16,708 nucleotides of DNA, taken from Kiritimatiellales bacterium. GTDB lineage: Bacteria > Verrucomicrobiota > Kiritimatiellia > Kiritimatiellales > Pontiellaceae. The translations under genes and the position numbers were made by a program. The notes under the pieces were generated by a model, which worked only from the letters and a program-made list of their open reading frames with translations, made no database searches and was not told the origin of the DNA. Shown piece after piece: positions 1 through 7,395 of this stretch (its first letter is position 1; the number at the start of each line of letters is the position of its first letter). The stretch is taken from positions 1 through 16,708 of the forward strand of contig JAIPIO010000046.1 of the NCBI GenBank assembly GCA_021734595.1, in the 5' to 3' direction.

Positions 1-1
1 G

Positions 2-1561
2 ACCATGAAGAGTCAGCCCAACTGCATGAAGCGCACCGACACCGAAGACGGCGGACTCTGCGCCATCGACTTCCGCGCCGGGCTTGCCCTGCTACCCTGG
101 CTCCCCATGAGCCCCGGCGACGTCAAGCTGATCTTCGACGGCTTCAAAAGGAAAACCCTCGTCCAGTTTGGCTCGTGCGATTTCGACATCTTCGATCAGT
201 TCAACCAGAAATATCCCGATGTGTTCGCCGGGATGGAACCGATGATCGAGGAACTTAAGCAGCGCGACCATGCCTACCGAAGATCGCTGCCCAATATCAC
301 CCGCCACGGGTTCCGGCTCATTCAGGACAGCGGGCTGCGCCGCGATGTCCGGGCCGGACTGGTCGAGGGATATGCCGCCGCCGACCTCGTCGATGACGCC
401 TTTGCCGAAAAACTCCGGGCGGGCGGGTTGCGCTTTACCGTTTTCTATCTGCTCGGCGCGATTCCAGTCATTGGAAAAGCAATCCGCAAGCGCTGGGGCA
501 ACGCCGCGGTCCGGCGGCACATCCGCAACATGCTCACCCGGCCCGCCTATCTGCGGGCCGCGCTCGCCGCCCGGGCCGCACACGACCTGATCGAGTGGCA
601 CCGCACCGGACGCACCGATGAAAAGCGTACCCGCTACCTGGCCAACCATCCGAGCAGCTACTTGCTCGAGCGCTGCACGCTGGGGCTCATCCCCCTGCCC
701 GCCCTGCACCGGGTCATTACACAGCCGGTTCGGGTCTGGAACAGGATCTGCGCCTTCTGCGGTTTTCTGCGCAGCTTTTTTAAAAGCGAGGAATACCGCG
801 AACAGTGGTTCCTCAACGAAGTGGCCGAGGGTAAAAAAGCCGGCATGCTTACCGAAGAGCAATACCGCCAGATTACGGCCGTCATCAAAGATCCCTTCAT
901 CATTAAATATCTCAGATGCCTCGGCGTTCATTTTGCCACCCTGCCCATCACCCAGCTCGTCGGCCTGATCGGCGGCGGCATCTGGGCGGTCTGGCTGTTG
1001 ATGCATGGCCACTCATGGGAGCTTGCTCTCGGCGCATTTGGCGGCACCATGGTTGCCCTACAGATCCTGCCCGTGTCGCCCGGCTCGATTGCCCGTGGCC
1101 TGTTCGTGGTCTACCTGATGATCCGCGAGCGCAACTGGCGCGACTATCTCGTGGCCTGCCCGCTCTCGTTCGTGAAATACCTGGGCTACCTCGCTTTCCC
1201 GCTGCAGATGACCACCACCTACCCGCAACTCGCGCGTTTCATGGCCAGTCGATGGGCCACCAATGCCGTCCACATCGTTCCGGTATTCGGCGAACATGGC
1301 GCCCTGCTGGAGCACTGGGTGTTCGATATCTTTTTCAATGTCCCGCAGATTATCGGACGTCATATCAGGGGCGTACTTACCGCATGGCTTGTTTTCGGGC
1401 TGCTGCTCGCCTCCCTGATCCTGTGGCTCGCGCCATACGGCATGGCCGGTTGGACCAGCACCTTCATCGCGCTCATCGCCGCATTCATTTTGCCACGTTT
1501 GCTTTTCTTCCCGCTTTTGGCCAGATCAAACAATCCCGCCCGGGAGCAGGCCGATGATTAA
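2..1561 (+). CDS. Multi-pass membrane protein with a kinase-like N-terminal motif, 5'-partial
   Basis: The frame is open to the left window edge; an ATG lies at 5, but the gene probably begins upstream. Counting from that ATG, the segment GGLCAIDFRAG (about residues 16-26) resembles the metal-binding end of bacterial kinase-fold proteins (the IDF/DFG region after the catalytic loop, as in lipopolysaccharide kinases or ABC1/UbiB-like proteins). If so, the N-lobe is off-window. The catalytic Asp cannot be placed: the position where it is expected reads MKSQPN. The middle (about 30-300) is soluble, Arg-rich and helical. The C-terminal 200 residues hold about six hydrophobic segments, near 312-332, 336-352, 361-373, 382-400, 458-478 and 483-505. 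It overlaps the next gene by 8 bp, so the two are probably co-transcribed. A 15-bp palindrome is embedded at 462-476 (encodes IPVIGK). The kinase assignment is tentative; the membrane topology is clear. Confidence 0.62.
   Translation, partial: TMKSQPNCMKRTDTEDGGLCAIDFRAGLALLPWLPMSPGDVKLIFDGFKRKTLVQFGSCDFDIFDQFNQKYPDVFAGMEPMIEELKQRDHAYRRSLPNITRHGFRLIQDSGLRRDVRAGLVEGYAAADLVDDAFAEKLRAGGLRFTVFYLLGAIPVIGKAIRKRWGNAAVRRHIRNMLTRPAYLRAALAARAAHDLIEWHRTGRTDEKRTRYLANHPSSYLLERCTLGLIPLPALHRVITQPVRVWNRICAFCGFLRSFFKSEEYREQWFLNEVAEGKKAGMLTEEQYRQITAVIKDPFIIKYLRCLGVHFATLPITQLVGLIGGGIWAVWLLMHGHSWELALGAFGGTMVALQILPVSPGSIARGLFVVYLMIRERNWRDYLVACPLSFVKYLGYLAFPLQMTTTYPQLARFMASRWATNAVHIVPVFGEHGALLEHWVFDIFFNVPQIIGRHIRGVLTAWLVFGLLLASLILWLAPYGMAGWTSTFIALIAAFILPRLLFFPLLARSNNPAREQADD
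462..476. repeat. Iterated palindrome copy within the first gene
   Basis: TTCCA-GTCAT-TGGAA, exact. It is read ATT-CCA-GTC-ATT-GGA, giving Ile-Pro-Val-Ile-Gly, the same codon phase as three other coding copies. Confidence 0.8.
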
Positions 1562-2528
1562 CTGCAAACACATTGCCATACTCGCACTATTCCTCTCCGC
1601 GCAGCTTCTGTCCGCCCAGGAAATGCCCGTCCTGCCCAAAGGAAAAAAGCCGCAGACTTTCCGCGAGCTCAAGGAAATGCTCAAGCCGCTGGGGTTCGAC
1701 ATCAAGCGCCCCGAGCTGGCGGTCCCTAAAGGCATGCGCGAACATCTCGACGTTACGTATGCCGAATACGGCAAACGGGAACTCAAACTCGATCTCCTCC
1801 TCCCGAAGAAAGGGAGCAAACCCTGCCCGCTCGTTATCCTGATCCACGGCGGCGGCTGGAAAAAAGGCAGCAAGGAGGGCGAACGCGCCAAAGCGCTATG
1901 GTTGGTGGAGAAAGGCTATGCCGCCGCCGCGATTGAATACCGCCTTTCCGGCGAAGCCAGGTTTCCCGCCGCCATCCACGACTGCAAGGCCGCGATCCGC
2001 TGGTTGCGCAGCAACGCCGGCAAACATGGCTATGATCCCGACAAGATCGCCGTCTTCGGCGGATCGGCCGGTGCGCACCTCGCCGCTCTCACCTCCACCG
2101 CCGGCAAGGAGGCGAAGCTGGAAGGGCCGCTGGGCGAAAAGAGCAAGGTATCCAGCACCGTACAAGCCGCCATCGTCGTGTCCGGCCCCACCGACATCAC
2201 CTCCGAGCGCGTTATTGAACGCACCCGCGCGGGCGACGAAAACTACCTCATGTTCATCGGCGGCAGCTACGACGACATGCCCGCAGCCTACAAACAGGCC
2301 TCCCCGGCCACCTGGGTCGGCCAGGATACCCCGCCCATGTTCATCATCGGCGAAAACTCCATCGATTCCGCCGAACCGATCCTCGCAAAACTGGCCAAGC
2401 AGAAAATTGCGAACGACTCGCTCGTGCTCACCGGCGCGATCCACGGTTCGTGGAACTGGGATCCCTGGTTTTCCGTAACCATGAACCGCACCGACCAGTT
2501 CCTGCGCAAGGTGTGGAAATTGAAATAG
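1554..2528 (+). CDS. Secreted alpha/beta-hydrolase, BD-FAE/acetyl-xylan-esterase-like
   Basis: 324 aa. A signal peptide is visible (MINCKHIAILALFLSAQLLSAQ), so the product is exported. The fold motifs are in order: HGGGW oxyanion-hole motif at residues 98-102, nucleophile Ser171 in GGSAG, probable acid Asp271 (SIDSAEP) and His297 (AIHGSW). This matches the carboxylesterase/feruloyl-esterase-like hydrolases (BD-FAE, esterase/lipase group) that remove acyl groups from plant or algal polysaccharides; the substrate is not readable from the sequence. The start ATG at 1554 has GGAG about 7 bp upstream and overlaps the preceding stop (ATGATTAA), which suggests translational coupling. It is followed by a beta-helix protein on the same strand after a 128-bp gap, so the two may serve one carbohydrate-degrading step. 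Family confidence is high; specific esterase activity is inferred. Confidence 0.88.
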   Translation: MINCKHIAILALFLSAQLLSAQEMPVLPKGKKPQTFRELKEMLKPLGFDIKRPELAVPKGMREHLDVTYAEYGKRELKLDLLLPKKGSKPCPLVILIHGGGWKKGSKEGERAKALWLVEKGYAAAAIEYRLSGEARFPAAIHDCKAAIRWLRSNAGKHGYDPDKIAVFGGSAGAHLAALTSTAGKEAKLEGPLGEKSKVSSTVQAAIVVSGPTDITSERVIERTRAGDENYLMFIGGSYDDMPAAYKQASPATWVGQDTPPMFIIGENSIDSAEPILAKLAKQKIANDSLVLTGAIHGSWNWDPWFSVTMNRTDQFLRKVWKLK

Positions 2529-2544
2529 CTTCCATATCCGCCAG

Positions 2545-2559
2545 TTCCAGTGATTGGAA
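2545..2559. repeat. Iterated palindrome copy, intergenic
   Basis: TTCCA-GTGAT-TGGAA. It is an exact match to TTCCARNNNYTGGAA, 17 bp past the esterase stop and followed by a run of A. A second copy follows after 6 bp. Confidence 0.85.
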
Positions 2560-2565
2560 AAAACC

Positions 2566-2580
2566 TTCCAATGCCTGGAA
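2566..2580. repeat. Iterated palindrome copy, intergenic
   Basis: TTCCA-ATGCC-TGGAA, exact. It forms a close pair with the copy at 2545-2559, so the two hairpins lie 21 bp apart, about two helical turns start to start. Confidence 0.85.
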
Positions 2581-2600
2581 ACGCTTGGTACCGTAGGCAC

Positions 2601-2613
2601 TGGCGAATCGCCA
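2601..2613. promoter_or_regulatory. Short dyad upstream of the beta-helix gene
   Basis: TGGCGA-A-TCGCCA is a perfect 6-bp inverted repeat around one base, 44 bp before the start codon at 2657. It could be an operator half-site pair. I see no convincing -35/-10 pair around it, so its role is inferred. Confidence 0.3.
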
Positions 2614-2656
2614 TAATAGTTCGTTGAACATCGGTTTTATAAAGGGGAACGCGCAG

Positions 2657-4879
2657 ATGAAACTAGCCATCGGTTTTCTATGTTTCGCGGCGGTGTTGTC
2701 GAGCATCGCCCATGAGGTCTATGTGGGTGAGGATGGAACGGCCGACGGGAACGGCAGCAGGAAAAACCCGTTTGCAACCTTGGGCCAGGCGCGCGACAGC
2801 ATACGCGCCGGGCGCAAAAGCGGGGCCATAAAGGGTGGTGAAAAAATCACGGTCTACATCGGTCCGGGGACATATTCCATAACAGAGAGTTTTAAGCTGA
2901 CCAAGGAGGACGGCGGCAGCGAGGGAGCGCCGGTTGTATACAAGGCTTTGGAGCGCGGTAAAGCCCGCCTGTGCGGCGGTGTCCGCTTGAAGCCGGATAG
3001 CTTCAAACCCGTTAACGATGAGTCTGTGCTAAAGCGCCTTGATCCTTCGGTGCGCAGCCGGATTCTGGTGTGTGACGTTTCACCGCTTGCCCCAGCGGGG
3101 GGCTTTCCAAAACTCAAAATCGCCTACAAAGGCGCCCCGCAAAGTCCGCTGCTCTATGTCGACCACCGGCCAATGACCATCGCGCGCTGGCCCAATCTGG
3201 AAGCCGCGGAGGGAAACTGGGTCGGCTTTTCAAACGTCATCGATACCGGCATAGCCGACCCGGACAATCCGGACCCCGCCAAACGCAAGGCGCATCCGGG
3301 GGCCTTTGTTTTCGAGGATGCGCGCCCCCAACGCTGGGATATCGATTCCGGAGTATGGCTTTTTGGCTACTGGACCCACGACTGGAGCGACGAGGTGATA
3401 AAGATTTCCTCGTACGACCGGGACACGAAAACAATTCATTTGGCGGCACCCCACCATTACGGCATCAAGGGGAAAACATGGGGAAGGAAAGAACGCCGTT
3501 TCTATGCCTTGAACCTGCTCGAAGAGCTCGATGCCCCTGGCGAGTGGTATCTTGACCGTAAAACAAACCGGCTCTATTTTTACCCGGGTGATGGTTTTGA
3601 ATCCGCCCGGATCATCCTGACCACCCTGACCAAACCCATGGTGGAATGCGTCGGAACCCGGCATGTTGAATTCCAGGGATTGGAATTGGAATACGGGCAC
3701 GCCATCGGTTTCGTGCTGAAGCAGGTTGACCATATTGATATTAGGGGATGTGTGGTGGCTAATTTTGCGGGCGGAGGCATCTCGCTAATCGGCGAAAACT
3801 GCTCGGTCCAGTCATGCGATGTATTCAATGCAGGCCGGACCGGCATATGGGTGAATGGCGGCAACCGCGCCACGCTAACCAAGGCCGGCAACCGGATCGA
3901 GAACAACCACGTTCATGACTTCGGCCTGTATCAGCGCACGTACGCGGCCGGCATCAGCCTGCAGGGATGCGGCCAGATCATGCGGAACAACCGCATCCAT
4001 GATGCGCCGCACTCGGCCGTGCTGTACAGCGGCAACGAGCATCTGCTGGAGTATAACGAAGTCTTCCGGGTCGTTATGGAAACCGGCGATGCGGGCGCAT
4101 TCTACACCGGACGCGACTGGACCACCCAGGGAAACGTGCTGCGCTACAACTATGTCCACCATCTGGGCGGCGGCGATGAGAACCATGTGAACACCATGGG
4201 CTTTTACTTTGACGACTGCGACTGCGGCGACGAGGTGACCGGCAATATTTTCTTCCGCGCCGGACGGGCAATCATGATCGGCGGCGGCCGCGAGCACCCG
4301 GTGGTCAACAATCTGATTGTCGACTGTCCGATCGGTCTGCACATCGATGCCCGCGGCATGAAATGGGACCGCTGGAACAATCCGGCGGAGCCCAGCTGGA
4401 TGCTGGAGAAGAAAGCGGAGAAGCTGAACTATAAACAGCCACCCTGGAGCGACCACTACCCACGGCTTGCTCGGATCATGGAGGACAGCCCCCGCGAACC
4501 GTTGTACAACCCAATCCGCAACAATGTCTTTGTCGACTGCAGAAACGAGATCTGCAATTTTGACAAGGAGGTAATGGGGCTGATGGACAAGTTCGAGATC
4601 GAAAACAATCTGGCGGTATTCACCGCAAGTGCCGAAAAAATTCCGCTCAAGGACGGCGTCCCGGGTTTTACCACGCTGAACGGAAGCAATGATGCTCCGA
4701 TTGATCTTGGGTTCCGGGATGCGGAACAGGGCGATTTTAATCTGTGCGCACACGCACGGTTGTTGAAGCTGGCGCCACAATTCAAGGAGATCCCGTTTAA
4801 CAAGATCGGTCTCTACCGGGATAAGTTCAGAGGAACGCTGCCCGACTCCTCGCCAGCGTCCATCTCCAGTCAACCCTGA
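2657..4879 (+). CDS. Secreted right-handed parallel beta-helix protein (possible polysaccharide-active enzyme)
   Basis: 740 aa from ATG 2657. That start is preferred over an in-frame TTG at 2624 because AAGGGG lies about 10 bp upstream and the protein then opens with a clean signal peptide (MKLAIGFLCFAAVLSSIAHE). The mature N-terminus (EVYVGEDGTADGNGSRKNPF) has the Gly/Asn-rich 'xxG-PF-TL-A' entry motif typical of pectate-lyase-fold proteins. It continues with 'RDSIRAGRKSG' and a segment on recasting a position as a covered item (YKALERGKARLCGGV), as in GH141-like beta-helix proteins. From about residue 330 to 560 come repeated turns with N-N-x-[IV]-x-[DN] steps (ENNHVHDF, MRNNRIHD, LEYNEVFR, LRYNYVHH, VTGNIFF, VVNNLIVDC), which are beta-helix coils. 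The C-terminal part repeats the pattern (IRNNVFVDC, IENNLAVF). The exact substrate and whether it is a lyase, a glycosidase or non-catalytic cannot be told here; GH141-like is my best guess. Confidence 0.8.
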   Translation: MKLAIGFLCFAAVLSSIAHEVYVGEDGTADGNGSRKNPFATLGQARDSIRAGRKSGAIKGGEKITVYIGPGTYSITESFKLTKEDGGSEGAPVVYKALERGKARLCGGVRLKPDSFKPVNDESVLKRLDPSVRSRILVCDVSPLAPAGGFPKLKIAYKGAPQSPLLYVDHRPMTIARWPNLEAAEGNWVGFSNVIDTGIADPDNPDPAKRKAHPGAFVFEDARPQRWDIDSGVWLFGYWTHDWSDEVIKISSYDRDTKTIHLAAPHHYGIKGKTWGRKERRFYALNLLEELDAPGEWYLDRKTNRLYFYPGDGFESARIILTTLTKPMVECVGTRHVEFQGLELEYGHAIGFVLKQVDHIDIRGCVVANFAGGGISLIGENCSVQSCDVFNAGRTGIWVNGGNRATLTKAGNRIENNHVHDFGLYQRTYAAGISLQGCGQIMRNNRIHDAPHSAVLYSGNEHLLEYNEVFRVVMETGDAGAFYTGRDWTTQGNVLRYNYVHHLGGGDENHVNTMGFYFDDCDCGDEVTGNIFFRAGRAIMIGGGREHPVVNNLIVDCPIGLHIDARGMKWDRWNNPAEPSWMLEKKAEKLNYKQPPWSDHYPRLARIMEDSPREPLYNPIRNNVFVDCRNEICNFDKEVMGLMDKFEIENNLAVFTASAEKIPLKDGVPGFTTLNGSNDAPIDLGFRDAEQGDFNLCAHARLLKLAPQFKEIPFNKIGLYRDKFRGTLPDSSPASISSQP

Positions 4880-4889
4880 GGCCCGCCTT

Positions 4890-4904
4890 TTCCAGATATT
4901 GGAA
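4890..4904. repeat. Iterated palindrome copy between convergent genes
   Basis: TTCCA-GATAT-TGGAA, exact, with a further T/A pair at the flanks. It sits 10 bp after the beta-helix stop, in the 43-bp gap before the convergent end of the membrane gene at 4923. No other terminator is seen in this gap, so the hairpin may help end transcription; that is inference. Confidence 0.85.
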
Positions 4905-4922
4905 ATGAAGGGAGCTGCTCTG

Positions 4923-5834
4923 TCAGCGCCACGGCGGCGTTGATCTACCGAACTTCCACGCTTCTCGTACACTGTGGATAGCTCTCTTTGTACAACCTAG
5001 AGTGAGAATGAGGGGCAACATTAAAATGCCGATAAAGTCAATTTTACCTGTTTCCTTGCCAATCCTCCTCGGGCTTAAGGCGGCAAACACAACGAAAATC
5101 GTAATGGAGAGGGAGAAAATTGCCAGGAAACTCCACAAAACCGCCTCCCTTATGAGCCTGACCTTTGCTACTTGATTGTCATCGGCGATGTTGCTTGCTT
5201 TTTGACTTTGGCCGAATTGGTCGTGGATTTCCAAGGAATCAGCAGGTTTATTGGTGTGATCTGTAATTTGAACATTAATTCCCTGAGACCGGCACTGCCT
5301 GGATAATGCTACGACATCTTTCTTAAGTGCATTTCGTGCGATCATCCAACAACGCCCGCCCGCCACAATCGACAGCGCATACCCATTTTGGGGCGGGCTT
5401 TTTTTTGGCAATGGAGTCACATGCACAGCAAACGACACATCCGCAAGAGGAAACTCAGAACTCTTCGTTTTTATGAATACCTGTTCCTTTATATTTGCTT
5501 TCTGATTTTCGCGATCGAAAATAACTTTCTGAGCGCTAATGGCATTCTTGACGCCAAATACAATTGCGAACATTGGTACTATCGTTAACAAACCATAAAA
5601 GGCCAGCAGAACGAACAGCATGGGAAAATACATTAAAGATTCACTGATCGCCTCTCTGAGTTCCGAAAATGCACAAGCAATCGAAGGCAATATTAGTATT
5701 CCCATGCTGGCAAAATAAATACCGACTGCTATGGCGAGTATACCTCCACCTATGGCGTCATAGGCAAGCACGACGTGACCTGCAGCATTCTTCTTAGCGT
5801 GAAAAGCAAAATTATCTGATTTGTAGATCTTCAT
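4923..5834 (-). CDS. Membrane protein of unknown function, four predicted TM segments
   Basis: 303 aa; I do not recognise the family. Two hydrophobic stretches near residues 24-55 and 68-95 are followed by a soluble segment (about 100-215). That segment starts AQKVIFDRENQKANI, with pleckstrin-like strand spacing (hydrophobic, charged turn, 'FPLADVSFAVHV', 'YALSIVAGG'), similar in style to bacterial PH-like modules of membrane proteins. Two more TM segments lie near 232-255 and 266-283. ATG 5834 has no strong Shine-Dalgarno. A run of eight A on the coding strand (5399-5406; Pro-Lys-Lys-Ser) is a possible slippage point. The base composition is AT-richer than the flanking metabolic genes. It is the last gene of the small membrane-gene island. 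Confidence 0.72.
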   Translation of the reverse strand: MKIYKSDNFAFHAKKNAAGHVVLAYDAIGGGILAIAVGIYFASMGILILPSIACAFSELREAISESLMYFPMLFVLLAFYGLLTIVPMFAIVFGVKNAISAQKVIFDRENQKANIKEQVFIKTKSSEFPLADVSFAVHVTPLPKKSPPQNGYALSIVAGGRCWMIARNALKKDVVALSRQCRSQGINVQITDHTNKPADSLEIHDQFGQSQKASNIADDNQVAKVRLIREAVLWSFLAIFSLSITIFVVFAALSPRRIGKETGKIDFIGILMLPLILTLGCTKRAIHSVREAWKFGRSTPPWR

Positions 5835-5883
5835 TTGGATTTAGGGATCAGCCTTCTGTTCTTTGCATCCATCATCTTCCACA

Positions 5884-5935
5884 TTACCTCCCATCTCTAC
5901 CTGATCCGCCTTGCCGGTGATCGGTGGATGGAGGG
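5884..5935 (-). repeat. Repeated leader, copy C
   Basis: On the - strand it lies upstream of the gene starting at 5834. The core at 5891-5915 (+ strand CCATCTCTACCTGATCCGCC, then TTGCC) aligns with cores at 6826-6849 and 7124-7146. It is the most diverged of the three; its outer part shares the CCCTCCAtcc start with copy A. Confidence 0.5.
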
Positions 5936-5949
5936 ACCTCTGTTGTTAG

Positions 5950-6240
5950 TCAGTTCATTGTTTTCATTAATATCAAAGTAAGCGTGACGGTACAGATTAT
6001 CACCATCACTAAACCCGCTTTTAGACTTCCAATTTTACTGCCCAGATAGGCATGTCCAAAACAGATGCCAAGGATCGCCACCATCCAAATCAGAATCAAT
6101 CTGATGTATTCACCCGACCACTCAAATTGTTGCTTTTCTGTGATAACCCTGAACGCAACTCTCAACCCTGCGACTGAAAGGATAATGATTGAATTTCGAA
6201 CTGCCTCATGAAATGGGGCGATGACTTTGTTGTTGTTCAT
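5950..6240 (-). CDS. Small membrane protein, unknown function
   Basis: 96 aa from ATG 6240 (MNNNKVIAPFHEAV). A longer in-frame start at 6285 exists. I prefer 6240 because it overlaps the stop of the preceding gene as ATGA and has a GGGTGG-type ribosome site just upstream, the usual sign of translational coupling. Hydrophobic segments are near residues 16-32 (RNSIIILSVAGLRVAF), 48-66 and 73-92. No domain is recognised. It lies third in a 7-6-5 set of tightly packed genes (6793 to 5950). Confidence 0.68.
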   Translation of the reverse strand: MNNNKVIAPFHEAVRNSIIILSVAGLRVAFRVITEKQQFEWSGEYIRLILIWMVAILGICFGHAYLGSKIGSLKAGLVMVIICTVTLTLILMKTMN

Positions 6241-6506
6241 AGAAACCACCCAAAGCAGAAAAGGGAAACAAAAACAGATAGCCACAGTATCAATGGGATG
6301 GCGTTGCAGTTCTGCCGATTTTGCTTCCAGACCTTGAAATACCAGAATGGAATAAACGGCCAGATCAACAAAAGCGACGAGAACAACCAGTTTTTATTAT
6401 TATGGCTGTTGATTTTATCAAGCATGTACATCAGTGACGGTACCAGGATCAAGGTGCCGAAGGCTATCAGGACTACCATTGCAGTTGTGGGCTGGATTTC
6501 AACCAT
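6237..6506 (-). CDS. Small membrane protein, unknown function
   Basis: 89 aa, with three hydrophobic stretches (about 8-28, 40-56, 70-88) and a basic loop (KVWKQNRQNC). ATG 6506 begins 2 bp after the stop of the upstream gene (6509), and its own stop overlaps the next start by 4 bp. An opposite-strand open frame at 6208-6531 covers the same bases but is explained as its shadow. Function unknown. Confidence 0.7.
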   Translation of the reverse strand: MVEIQPTTAMVVLIAFGTLILVPSLMYMLDKINSHNNKNWLFSSLLLIWPFIPFWYFKVWKQNRQNCNAIPLILWLSVFVSLFCFGWFL

Positions 6507-6508
6507 AC

Positions 6509-6793
6509 TTATCTTTCAGCAGCCAATATGAATGCTGTTATGATTTCAATTAACACCAGAATATGAATTGCCAGAAATGCTTTAACCGAGATTGGCAGCT
6601 TCCCTTCACCTCTTCCGATTTCCCACGCCACCGTCCAGTCGGCCCACATGGATAATCCCCAGTTGGTGGAAGTGACCACTGTTCTTCCTTTTTGCCGTAT
6701 GTATCGTCGCAGGCCGAAAAACCATAACGCCAGCAACACAGGAGGACAAACAAACAGGGTGACGAGATATAGGTTTGTCAGAATTTCATCCAT
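6509..6793 (-). CDS. Small membrane protein, unknown function
   Basis: 94 aa from ATG 6793 (MDEILTNLYLVTLF). An in-frame ATG at 6829 would add 12 residues, but GGAGAGAGA lies about 9 bp upstream of 6793 and reads as the ribosome site. One TM near residues 8-28 (LVTLFVCPPVLLALWFFGL) is followed by a basic loop, a Trp-rich part (STNWGLSMWADWTVAWEIG) and a second TM at about 69-90. First gene of the overlapping set 6793-5950; leader copy A precedes it. Confidence 0.7.
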   Translation of the reverse strand: MDEILTNLYLVTLFVCPPVLLALWFFGLRRYIRQKGRTVVTSTNWGLSMWADWTVAWEIGRGEGKLPISVKAFLAIHILVLIEIITAFILAAER

Positions 6794-6800
6794 TGTATTT

Positions 6801-6862
6801 ATCTCTCTCCATCCTCCCCGCTTTTCCATCTCCGCCTATCCGTTTTGCCGAGGATTGGAGGG
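6801..6862 (-). repeat. Repeated leader, copy A
   Basis: Upstream of the gene starting at 6793. It carries the ribosome site (GAGAGAGAT on the - strand) and a core at 6826-6849 that differs from the core of copy B (7124-7146) by one inserted base and the end. A 22-codon open frame (ATG 6867 to stop 6799) runs through it and begins directly after the stop of the upstream gene; whether it is translated cannot be told. Confidence 0.6.
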
Positions 6863-6867
6863 CTCAT

Positions 6868-7095
6868 TCAGTCTTTGGTCGGCTCATTTGGTTTAGGATT
6901 AGATTTCAGGATTTCGTTTTTCAGGTCAGCTAGTTGAGCAGATATTTTCAGGATGCCAGCCGACACGAATAAAATTATGGAAAGTGCAAACATCGGGATT
7001 GCGCTAGATAAATCGCTCTTATTGGTAGCCATGAATCCAAGAAGGAATGTGATGATTGCGGCACCCAGTGGAAGCAATGCAGATGTTTTATTCAT
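6868..7095 (-). CDS. Small two-TM membrane protein, unknown function
   Basis: 75 aa. TM segments at about 7-24 (LLPLGAAIITFLLGFMA) and 33-50, then a charged tail (ADLKNEILKSNPKPNEPTKD). ATG 7095 follows GAGGAGAGAG by about 7 bp, a strong ribosome site inside leader copy B. The family is not recognised. Confidence 0.72.
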   Translation of the reverse strand: MNKTSALLPLGAAIITFLLGFMATNKSDLSSAIPMFALSIILFVSAGILKISAQLADLKNEILKSNPKPNEPTKD

Positions 7096-7096
7096 G

Positions 7097-7166
7097 TTAT
7101 CTCTCTCCTCATTCTTGCAATCCCCATCTCCGCCTTATCCGTTTGGCTGGTAATCAGTAAAGGGGG
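7097..7166 (-). repeat. Repeated leader, copy B
   Basis: Upstream of the gene starting at 7095. It shares with copy A a 10-nt element that includes the ribosome site (ATCTCTCTCC on the + strand at 7099-7108 and 6801-6810) and the core CCATCTCCGCCTTATCCG (7124-7141). Confidence 0.6.
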
Positions 7167-7191
7167 ATGACTCCTATATTTTGCGTCTGCC

Positions 7192-7395
7192 TTATATTAA
7201 ATCTAAAACAACCAGCAAAAACGTTACTGGCAATATTAGGACAACCAGACCTCCAAGAATGTACACCCACCTAGGAATGAACTCCTCGCTCAAACTTGTT
7301 CGAATCACATCTCCGGTTATACCCTTCCATATAAGGAAGACTCCCAAAGCACCGATAAAGATGGCTCCCACAGCACCCTTCCATATGTAACCCAT
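7192..7395 (-). CDS. Small two-TM membrane protein, unknown function
   Basis: 67 aa. Two hydrophobic segments (about 5-24, GAVGAIFIGALGVFLIW; 43-64, WVYILGGLVVLILPVTFLLV) are separated by a short loop (TGDVIRTSLSEEFIPR). ATG 7395 has AGAGGAAG about 6 bp upstream, which decides the start. It is the first gene of the island on the - strand; the longer frame at 7271-7483 is an out-of-frame shadow. Function unknown. Confidence 0.7.
   Translation of the reverse strand: MGYIWKGAVGAIFIGALGVFLIWKGITGDVIRTSLSEEFIPRWVYILGGLVVLILPVTFLLVVLDLI

Noticed and set aside
3875..4972. 365-codon - strand open frame opposite the beta-helix gene
   Set aside because: It mirrors the codons of the beta-helix protein and shows no signal peptide or recognised motif.
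5884..7166. Integron cassette array with attC sites
   Set aside because: Short same-strand genes with repeated linkers suggested it, but no GTTRRRY/RYYYAAC core pair or long imperfect inverted repeat is present in the linkers, and no integrase is in the window.
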